Assembly (NCBI GenBank): GCA_914767715.1
Contig: OU612069.1
Coordinates: 930,001-994,000 of the forward strand
DNA: 64,000 nucleotides
DNA from: Membranipora membranacea
Taxonomy: Eukaryota; Bryozoa; Gymnolaemata; Cheilostomatida; Membraniporidae
Direction of reading: 5' to 3'
Position 1 is the stretch's first letter, and the number at the start of each line of letters is the position of its first letter. The translations under genes were made by a program, and so were the position numbers. Below the pieces are notes generated by a model. It ran no database searches. It worked only from the letters and a program-made list of their open reading frames with translations, and was not told where the DNA came from. Positions 34,031 through 43,111 of the stretch are shown one piece after another.

Positions 34031-34766
34031 TAGAAATGTTACCCATGACATACGGATATGTAATCCTTCTAATGATAACCCTATGTTTTAGTAATTAAGT
34101 TGATTAGTGGGATCATACATGTAGGAGATGGCAAGTACCCTTTTTCAGCAGATACGTGCTTCCTATCAGTTTTTTTAAAATTTTTATGTGCTTTCTTAGT
34201 CCAGAGTCGACGGTGACCAGGCACCAACTTGCACTAGCTGGAAGGAGCCTCGGTGAAGGCCCCTGAACAGGTGGTAGGGGGGGTTAATTGAGGTTAATAG
34301 AACTGCAAGTGAGAATTTTTAGCCGATCTTCTACCAAATAATGGTGAATATATAAATTTCCGTCTGTTCCAATAATTCACGCCTGGTAGGACCATTTGGC
34401 AAAAGGTACTCTCTTGAGACCAACGTGCACACACCCACCAATGGGGCCAGTGGCATCACCATGGTCAGCCTGGCACTGACTCTCCCGAACAAGTTCCAAC
34501 CAGCGTCAAAACGCACAAACGACAGCAGGTAGCACTAGGTTCTTATATATCGGTCGATTCGGGTATCAAATGATAATGCATGATAATTATGATCAATTTT
34601 AATTTCATGATAGGTTCACTTATCTGCTGAATAAGACAGTTGTTAAAAGACGCCAGGTCAGTTACAACAGCGCAGGATAGTTGTAACACATACCCATGAC
34701 AGGTAATATATACTAGCCGCCGATATTATAGTCGCATAACAATCAATTGTCGCATGACAAACAGCA

Positions 34767-35421
34767 AGGCAGTACGATCAACTTACTAGTTGACAAGGTT
34801 TCTCACCATACTACCATCTCTTGATGGTAGACTCACTTGCAATAGGACAGATTGTTGACTACTTCGTCTACATAATCTGGGGGCATGTATTCACTTGTAC
34901 CATGTACAAAGCGGAGCCCAATTTGTTAGTATGAAAGTATAATGGGAACAAGGAAACAGTAATAGCAAGTAATAGCGAGCACCAGCAAGCAAGCAAACAA
35001 CAGCAAGCCAGCAACAGCAAGCCAGCAACAGCAAGGCAGTACAATCAACTTACTAGTTGACAAGGTTTCTCACCATACTACCATCTCTTGATGGTAGACT
35101 CACTTGCAATAGAACAGATTTTAGACTACTTCGTCTACATAATCTGGCGGGCATGTATTCACTTGTACCATGTACAAAGATGAGCCCAATTTGTTAGTAT
35201 GAAGGTGAAGTATAATAGAAACAAGGAAAACAGTACAAAACAGTACAATACAGTACAAAACAGTACAATCAACTTTCTAGTTGACAAGGTTTCTCAACAT
35301 ACTACCATCTCTTGATTGTAGACTCACTTGCAATGAGACAGATTTTAGACTACTTCGTCTATGCATAATCTGGCGGGCATACATTCACTTGTACCATGTA
35401 CAAAGCTGAGCCCAATTTGTT
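34767..35421. repeat. Three tandem copies of a roughly 190-270 bp unit inside the Ngaro element
   Basis: Copies at about 34767-34950, 35036-35222 and 35266-35421 share ACTAGTTGACAAGGTTTCTC, CTACCATCTCTTGAT and CATTCACTTGTACCATGTAC. Spacers contain CAGCAAGC or ACAGTACAA micro-repeats. They lie between A1 and gag, in the element's untranslated leader. Confidence 0.85.
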
Positions 35422-35436
35422 TTGTCTTTGGGAAAA

Positions 35437-36310
35437 GGTGTCTAACAAATACATATTTAAGAGAGTAACATTTTGAGAGACAGACATAAGTGTGCGCTTG
35501 TGTAATTCAATATGAATTCAATGTGAATTCAACTACAAGGGGAGATAACTCCTAATATGTAGTACTAAGTTACCAGGGAGGTGACACTCCTTCAATTGGT
35601 AACATAACTCTGACCAGTCAAGTCATGTCAGAACCAGCATAACAAGGTGTCTAATAAATACATATTTTAGAGAGAAACATTTCGAAAGACAGACATAAGT
35701 ATGCACTTGTAATTCAGTATGCATTCAATTTGAATTCAACTACAAGGGGAGATACCTCCTATCATGTAGTACTACGTTACCAGGGGGGTGACACTACATC
35801 ATTTGGTAACATAACTCTGACCAGTCAAGTCATGTCAGAACCAACATATTATACATTGGAATACCTTGGTTATATCGGTGGTTAATCACCTTTGACTGAA
35901 TGATCTTCAATGAACTAGTTCATTCATTGCCTACATTATCATCATAATGATGAATAAATTCAACCTGAAAGTGATATACTAATACATATTATAGACAGTA
36001 ACATTTTGAAAGACAGACATACTTGTGCACTGGTAATTCAATATGCATTCAATTTGAATTCAACTACAAGGGGAGATAACTCCTAATATGTAGTACTAAG
36101 TTACCAGGGAGGTGACACTACCTCAATTGGTAACATAATTCTGACCAGTCAAGTCATGTCAGAACCAACATATTATACATTGGAATACCTTGGTTATATT
36201 GGTGTTGAATAGCCCTTGATTGAATGATCATCAATGACCTAGTTCATTCATTGCCTACATTATCATCATAATGATGAATTGAATGTAATCAACCTGAAAG
36301 TGAAAGTCTT
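35437..36310. repeat. Three tandem copies of a roughly 210-330 bp unit inside the Ngaro element
   Basis: Copies start near 35437, 35648 and 35978. They share AGAGACAGACATAAG, CAACTACAAGGGGAGATA, TACCAGGGAGGTGACAC and CTGACCAGTCAAGTCATGTC. The second and third also share the TTGCCTACATTATCATCATA end. Together with the preceding array they make up most of the 2.4 kb between A1 and gag. Confidence 0.85.
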
Positions 36311-36898
36311 CTCTATCAAATCAATGACAATACTTTCTTTCAGTTCCAGTATGTGTTCTCAATATGCATCAAATACCTGGTTAGTAGCTAGTTTTGAGTG
36401 AGTAGTTGGCATAGTGAGTTTGGAAACTGAAATTGACAGACTTATTCTCTTTCAAGACCAGCGTGGTGACCGGATGTAGATTAAAAGAAAGAATATGTGA
36501 GAAGCTGTGAACAGTAGTTCTAAGAAAGCCTATCATTGGCTGAGAACAGTAGTTCTAAGAAAGCCTATCATTGGCTGAGAACAGTAGTTCTAAGTTTTCC
36601 TTACCAATAAGTTGTCCTTAGTTGGTTGTGGGAGGGCAACTTTTTATTCAGTTGACCTGGATTATTTGTCATGTCTTGGGACTGATTGCCAAGACAAGGG
36701 AGGTGTTATAAGGGCAGAAAAAAATCTTTTTTTGTACCAAAAACTTTATTTTTAAGTTAATGATTGTTTTCCTATTGGTCACAGGGAAAGATCAATGGCA
36801 GGCTTTTCTATTCAGAATTCTAGTATTATGAAGTAAAATATATCTGTGATTTGGATACAATTTCAGATGTGAACAATAGTTATTTTTAGATCATGTTC

Positions 36899-37404
36899 TC
36901 AAAGTAGAAATGCGAGATTAATTTTTTTTTTATCATTGGAATGTTCCTAATACTGTGAGTAGCAATACAGGGACCTAGTAATCATCTTAGCTGCCAAAAT
37001 TTATTTAAGATCTGACTTTCAAAAAATTGTTGGGTCCTGATAGGGTCTTCCCAGGGTTTATGTCCCCTGCTGAAAGTGGAAGCAAAAGAGTCTACAGTGA
37101 GAGCAGTTAGCACAGAAATGATATCCAATCTCAAGCGATCTATTATTATAAGACATTTATAGATGCTAGCTCTCTCTTTTTTTGTGCGCAAGCCTTATTC
37201 CCTTAACTCCTCAGCTCTATTGCTTCCGCTTCCAGCAGGGGAGATAAACCCTGGGAAGACCCCATCAGGACCCCAACAATTTTTGAAAGTAAGAACTTAA
37301 ATCAATTTTGGCAGGGAAGGTGCACACTAGGTGCCTATATTGCTACTCACAATATTATGAGCATTGCAATGATAAAAAGAAACTTATCTCGCATTTCTAC
37401 TTTA
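36899..37404. repeat. Foldback (long inverted repeat) element
   Basis: The left arm, about 36899-37085 (AAAGTAGAAATGCGAGAT ... GGGTCTTCCCAGGGTTTAT ... GCTGAAAGTGGAAGC), is inverted as the right arm, about 37220-37404, with roughly 85-90% match by eye. The loop is about 130 bp. No clear target duplication or coding frame was found. Confidence 0.8.
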
Positions 37405-37510
37405 ACTATTTTTATTACTTTATAGCAGGAGATGGAAGAAGCATATTATGTGGAAGTAAACCCATGGTCATTGTCATTCAGGAAGTATATGATATTTACA
37501 CTATGACCAT

Positions 37511-37524
37511 AATCAATCAATCAG

Positions 37525-37601
<77 letters not shown>

Positions 37602-37624
37602 TAATCAATCAATCAATCAATCAA
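37511..37624. repeat. TCAA tetranucleotide microsatellite
   Basis: There are about twenty-eight units of AATC/TCAA with a few variants (TCAG, TAAA, TTAA). The NQSVNQSINQ frame through it is an artefact. Confidence 0.95.
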
Positions 37625-38109
37625 AATGCAATCATTGTCTGCTTCTGTGTTTTGAAACTTGCTGGCAACAGTTGGTGTTAAAAATCACAATGTATTTTTT
37701 CTCCTCATCTTCATAAAATAAAAACCACTTCAGCTTTCCCTATTATTGCCGGCTGGTACATGCGATAAATGACCCAAATACATTTCCCTCTGTACTGACA
37801 AAGAGAAAAACCCTGTAAAACCAATGAGGATTAAAACTAAAACGTGAAACAGATCTCTTTTGTACTGCTGCTTACTACTTTGGTGGGCATGCCTGGGACC
37901 TCGAGGACCTCTCCAGTGGAGCTTTCAGGAGATGTTGGCTACTTTGGTGTCCAGTGATTGGTTGCGATCTTAGTTTCAATTATACGACCAGCCCCTCGTT
38001 GCATTTTTAGAGACGCTTTCATATATGCACTCGTTAATTTTGATGACATAAACTGATAAATAAAAACAATTATTCAGTAAAGAGTTTGTGGTTGATGACC
38101 ACCATATTC

Positions 38110-39955
38110 TTATTTCTCACACACAGACTGTCGAGTGTAACTACATGAAATGTCATCCAGCATGAATGACCAATCAAACTCATTCATCATCCTATAAAGA
38201 TGAAGGCATAAACCATTCCCATCTGGCTGGTATGGTGCCCAGAGTTCTGCTGCTACTTCTTCACCAGAACTCCACTGCCATCTGCTGCTCGAAGTCATCC
38301 ATCTCGCATCTGCCCAGACAGCGTCTCCATCTCCGATCCATCCTATTATTCAGAATAAGCAAAATAACTGTGAGTAGTTACAAAATCTGAGAAACCTGTC
38401 TTCCTTTTCCCCCTAATTCTTTATTTAACTGTATAAGTTATTGATTGACAGAGTATCAACATATAGTAATAGTTTTATAGAAATGTACAGAAATGATTTA
38501 TGAAGGAGTTAATAAATGGCTGAAATTGAGATTCATGAGTACAAGAAAGCCTGTATGAATTGGAAGGTAAATTTCGCTCTACCCTTTTTACTAGGGTCAG
38601 TATGATATAGGCCTTGCAATAAAGAAATGACAAGAATTTTAAATTACCTGATAGATTGCGAAAAACTAGATTCTCGAATACATCTTTAGACTCTTTGGAG
38701 TTCCACATTGCTACTGAGCTGTCATGACTCTCACAGTTGGTTTGAGCCTCGTCTCTAGTCAGCCGTGACAGGAACATTTTAATGCAAGTGTTCCTCACAG
38801 AGTTAAAGTACCAACCATCTTCAACATCGCATTCGGCAATTTTTGAAGCAACTGAAATGAGAGAAAGGCTGATTATCTACACTATTAAAAAAGCTGTTGC
38901 TCGACAACCCGATATTTTTTCAGAGAAAGTGGTTGTAGTTATGGGTTATAACCTAACAACAGTGCGATTAAAAAATTATTTTTCAAAACGGAAAAGTGAA
39001 GAATAATAAGAGAATTTAGAAGGTTTTAGATAGTATGGCGGTAATAATCTCACAGAACCTCTCTTGACTGAAATAAACTGGCTAGCAAAGCTCACCTGGT
39101 GTATAAATGGTCTCTCCTTCTATACAATGGCTGCTATCTATCACGTCGTCAGTGATCTTCATCCCAAGGCGACACAACATGTAGCTTTCCTGATAACCGA
39201 AAGCTTCACAAGAGGCACGCTCAATACATAGATGTGCACATCCTATGAGAGTGGCATTATCTGAAGCCTCAAGGATCCCTTTCACAGTCATACAATGTTG
39301 TGTCACAGAGTAAACTATATCAGTCAGAGTGGTCACCAGCTGGCTCATACTGGGCCAAAACAGCACCTGTATGGAAAAAGAATATAGTTGAATCTTCTAT
39401 TGACTACACTTAGCGTGGTCTAAAAGAAAACATCCTATTATATTTTTCTTCTTTTTTCTACTTAGGTTTTGCAATGCTGGACAAAATTATTTTCGTTGTC
39501 TCATGGTTGAATGCTAACAGTTTTAAGTATTTAGGCAGTTGAAAGTTTGTCTTTGTTAACCTCGAGGTGGCTCCTGAACTTGATATTTGCATTAGATTGC
39601 TTGTTGATATCACACACAGCATCAATATTCATGAGTTACACCCTATCATTGTAATAGTGAGAAAGATTTCCTAAACGAAGAAGCGATGGGGTCGACCATG
39701 TCCTGAACTCTGCTCATGTCAAACTCCTCATCTGATGCAATAATGATTCATCCTGGAATAATTTCTCTACACAATATGTTGTACAGAGTATTAACAGATT
39801 TTATACATGTCCCGCAAAATTTTTTTTTTGTTCCAGACAAAAAGTTAATTCAATTCAATTCGAGCTCGTCAATAATTTCCTGGAACCGTAGCCAATAACT
39901 GTGTGTTTGAGCAATCAGAGTAACTTACCCCTAATATAGCATATATAACTCTCAT
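38110..39955 (-). CDS. Secreted PAN/apple + C-type lectin protein (gene C, QPD motif)
   Basis: Minus-strand exons: 39955-39929 (MRVIYAILG), 39366-39096 (PAN, continuing the signal as VLFWPS), 38851-38648 and 38342-38110 (lectin). The sum is 735 nt, 244 residues, with all splice sites AG/GT. The PAN domain keeps six cysteines (QHC, GCAHLC, SCEAFGY, LCRLG, SHC). The lectin has CDVEDGWYFNSVRNTC, WQWSSGEEVAAELWAPYQPDG, SFMLDDISC and QSVCEK. The QPD tripeptide replaces the EPN of genes A and D; QPD is the galactose-type Ca2+-site motif in characterised C-type lectins, so a different sugar preference is predicted. It is divergent from and adjacent to gene D, with homologous 5' flanks. Confidence 0.82.
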
Positions 39956-40429
39956 TTTGTTTCCCACCAAATGAATGTTGCGCACATAACAGTACCTATC
40001 AGCCTCTTATGCAGCTCTACAGCAAATAAATTTTTTAGATTGAGAATGTCAAAATATGCTTCTATTTCATCTAGAATGGAATATTAATTTGGAAGCAAAG
40101 AATTTTATGATAGCCACTTTCCAAGGAAACTCACAGGTGTAATGTCCGTGAAGCTTTGTTTGCATGATTGAATGCAATTGATTTCAACAATCTCAGAGTC
40201 TACCAGATCAATATTTAATATTCTATCAAATTATTGCATGTTTTGTTCGAAAAGTATATTGAACTTTGTCAACCTTTTTTCTGGTAATAGTTTTTAACTC
40301 AATCTAGTAATGAATTGAATTCAATAAAACATTTCATGATATGGAATAGCAAGAGTTTCTTTGCGATCTCGTAAAAATGCATAAAATTGTTTCATGGACA
40401 GAAAATTTATATGGTTTTAAGTAGCTTTT

Positions 40430-40650
40430 TAACAGGAGATGGGCTAGGGAAAGGTCAAAGAAAAGCTAGATAGTAGCCAGTGGAGTGGATATATCAGGAT
40501 ATATCTGAACATTCTCACAATGGCAGTGATCAATATCTCATCAAAATGTAATCATTTCTTGAAATAGTTTTCTCGAGTCTATGGTACTTGTTGCCAACCG
40601 TTTGTATTGTCATACCCAGTTTACTTCCCTCTTCATGAAATGAAAGTCAT
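40430..40650 (-). promoter_or_regulatory. Conserved 5' flank of PAN-lectin gene C
   Basis: AGGAGATGGGCTAGGGAAAG, ATATATCTGAACATTCTCAC, ATCTCATCAAAATGTAATCA and GGTACTTGTTGCCAACCG recur inverted upstream of gene D (42956-42732). Part of it also lies upstream of gene A. Position and conservation suggest promoter or enhancer content, but no core promoter element was assigned. Confidence 0.5.
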
Positions 40651-42297
40651 GTATGGAAGGTGTCTAACATACCGACATTGCCTGGGTGAGCCCAGCATCT
40701 AAACATCCTATGGTTAGCAAATACAATGGGTTTGTTTATGACTAGGCTGAGTGCATGAACTGTGCTGGGATTGCTGATAGCAGTATATCAGCATCAATCC
40801 AATTTCTTTTCCTCTTCTCCCTCCACCCCTTGACCTCGCCACTTTTCCAGGGAAAAGAATATGGTTGACTAAGGGATACTATTACCTGCAGTCAGGGCAC
40901 AATGTCACTCTTTAACGATAGACTATGACAAGAGAAGTTAATTTTTATAACAGACAGATTATCATTTTTTATCCCGGAACGAGGTTATATATACCAGGTA
41001 ACCCGAAAGGCTATCTACAAGAAATTTTGAGTCAAATATTAATTTGCACACCATCACGTGACATGGCAAGAGATAATAATATATAAAGACGGGTTCCTTT
41101 ACAGTACCTCTCATCACTGACAGATTTACCACAGGCAGGCAAATAGCTGTCAGAATGCAATAGGACCTTTTGCATCTAAAGTTTACCTAATACAAACTCT
41201 CTGATGCACCTATGAATTCCATCACTTCCAAAATATTCGACCCCCAATAATCTACTAATTAGCTAACGCTTTCTCATGACCATTACAAATTGCTGAAAGG
41301 AAGCCTTGCAGTTAATTGATAATCAGAATGGCCCAAAACACCAAAAGTGTATAAGCAACACTGCCAATGCACTGCCCACTATAATCAAGACAGCATTCAA
41401 CTATACTTACCCAGTTTAAAAAAGTGGTGGGACAACATGGTGGGTCAGCATCTTCAAAAAGCCACATCGCAACTCCAGATCTGCTCTGATAAAATCATTT
41501 ACCGCTGCCTGCACTGAGAGGAAAAATAAGATGCCAAAATCGAATTATGGCAGCATCGTTGTAAGAACCATCAAGGCCACAGCTAAGATCCAGAAAATTT
41601 CATGTGAAGAATACCCACCACCTACAGTGGGTCATAAGCTCCACTGGCACGCCCAAGTGTAGCCATGTGCAATCAATCAAAATGCTCCAAGTCATCAACA
41701 CAATGATCATGACACACTTTTCAGCAGACCATATGGTCGACCACCAGGCCCTTATTTGAACAACAACAGCAACAAAAGCACAAACCAACTTGCCAACACT
41801 AACCATTTAGACCTCTTACTGATGCTCGGACACACATGTATCAAGGTTATTGAGTAGGCTGTTGAACTTGCTAACATCGGTGCGCTGCATGATACCATGG
41901 TCCTTACCCTGTCTCTCAAACTCCTTTAACCCACATTGAAGCTCAAAGAAATACATTGATGCAGGAACAGGTGCATTCCAAATGGCTCCAAACTTCAAAA
42001 TGTAAAGGCACTTAGAAACTTTAGCTCACTCAAAATATGAAAAGCCTTCTAAAATTACCATACCTCCGAAACCACTTATCGCGCACTTGTTCAACACAAT
42101 AACAGGTCACTGATAGTTCAGGTCTCACATGAATAATCGAAGATTAGTGGATGAGCCATCATGCCCTGGTTTTGGTGCAAACCTGTGTGACCATTTTCAC
42201 TATGTTTACCATTGTCCCAAAAACAACAGCATTATGATTTTTCAAATTACAAAAATCCTCATCATTTTTCATAATTAATATTCACATTGTCGTACGG

Positions 42298-42412
42298 TCA
42301 AACAGACAATTAGTTAAATCATCAAATAGTCAAATAGTCAAATCGTCAAAATAGTCAAATAGTCAAATCATCAAATAGTCAAATCGTCAAATAGTCAAAT
42401 AGTCAGACCATA
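42298..42412. repeat. Tandem repeat GTCAAATA / GTCAAATC
   Basis: There are about a dozen units of TAGTCAAA or CGTCAAA with lengths of 8-9 bp. Confidence 0.9.
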
Positions 42413-42731
42413 AAATGTAATGACTTATCATCGATAATTCATGCCAAATTTCTAATGTGGTGAATATATAACCAATTCCCTGCTGTCATACAATGTACAG
42501 ATTTCCATTCCTTGGCTGATAGTTTGTAAGCAGCTGATGAACATCAATTTGGTTGATCCTATACCAAATTAGATTTATTTACTTTGACGTTTCTATTTAA
42601 ATAGCCCATTTACGTCAGACTGAGTCTCAATTTTCGAGGACACACCAGCAGCACCTTTAACCTGTTTATTTGGAAATGTATTCAGTTCTTTGTCTGGAAT
42701 TTCCGTCCAACAGTTATAGGGAAATCTCAGA

Positions 42732-42956
42732 TGACTTTCATTTCATGAACAGGAAAGTAAACTGGGTATGACAATACAAACGGTTGGCAACAAGTACCAT
42801 AGACTCGAGAAAACTATTTCAAGAAATGATTACATTTTGATGAGATATTGATCAAGGCCATTGTGAGAATGTTCAGATATATCCTGATATATCCACTCCA
42901 CTGGATATTATCTAGCTTTTCTTTGACAGTTCCCTGGCCCATCTCCTGTTAAAAAG
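42732..42956 (+). promoter_or_regulatory. Conserved 5' flank of PAN-lectin gene D
   Basis: Inverted match to 40430-40650 at about 90% by eye. It ends about 155 bp before the gene D signal exon. See the gene C flank for shared words. Confidence 0.5.
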
Positions 42957-43111
42957 TTATTTCAAACCACATCCGAAATAACCTGTCATAATTGCCATGT
43001 CAAAAAACATCTTATCCCAGGTTTATAGGAACATGTTCATGAGCTTAGAATTTAGAACATTATGAACTGTTGTAATTCTTAGACGTAAAAAAAAACAATC
43101 ACTCTGGAGAA

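Larger units (their letters stand above)
30541..36747 (-). mobile_element. Ngaro-type tyrosine-recombinase retrotransposon with split direct repeats
   Basis: In minus orientation the order is A1 (36747-36429), gag remnant (34020-33860), RT and RNase H (33843-32336), tyrosine recombinase (32178-31343), B1 (about 31282-31099), A2 (about 31098-30782), B2 (about 30715-30541). A1-ORFs-B1-A2-B2 split direct repeats are diagnostic of Ngaro/PAT-type elements of the DIRS order. No methyltransferase is seen, which favours Ngaro over DIRS1. A1 and A2, and B1 and B2, are nearly identical, so the insertion is fairly young, although the reading frames are broken. No target duplication is expected or seen. 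Confidence 0.88.
36748..38109. other. Intergenic between Ngaro element and lectin gene C
   Basis: It holds a foldback element (36899-37404) and a TCAA microsatellite (37511-37624), listed separately. The rest, including a moderately GC-rich patch at 37880-38000, is unassigned. Confidence 0.5.
39956..43111. other. Shared upstream region of divergent lectin genes C and D
   Basis: The outer parts (40430-40650 and 42732-42956) form an inverted repeat that represents the paralogous 5' flanks. Between them, two adjacent minus frames at 41998-41816 and 41806-41600 share one phase and are separated by two stops. They contain WNAPVPASMYFFELQCGLK and WWSTIWSAEK-like text, possibly a decayed gene that I cannot identify. 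A GTCAAATA array lies at 42298-42412. A single TACCGACATT word near 40671 matches the hairpin loop seen at 2.5-3.3 kb. Confidence 0.45.

Noticed and set aside
37308-37547. 79-codon frame ending in NQSVNQSINQ
   Set aside because: Runs from the foldback arm into the TCAA microsatellite; no support as a gene.
41600-41998. Two adjacent minus-strand frames in the same phase (WNAPVPASMYFFELQC..., WWSTIWSAEK...)
   Set aside because: They look like a decayed protein, but I could not match them to a family, and two stops separate them. Mentioned only within the intergenic description.
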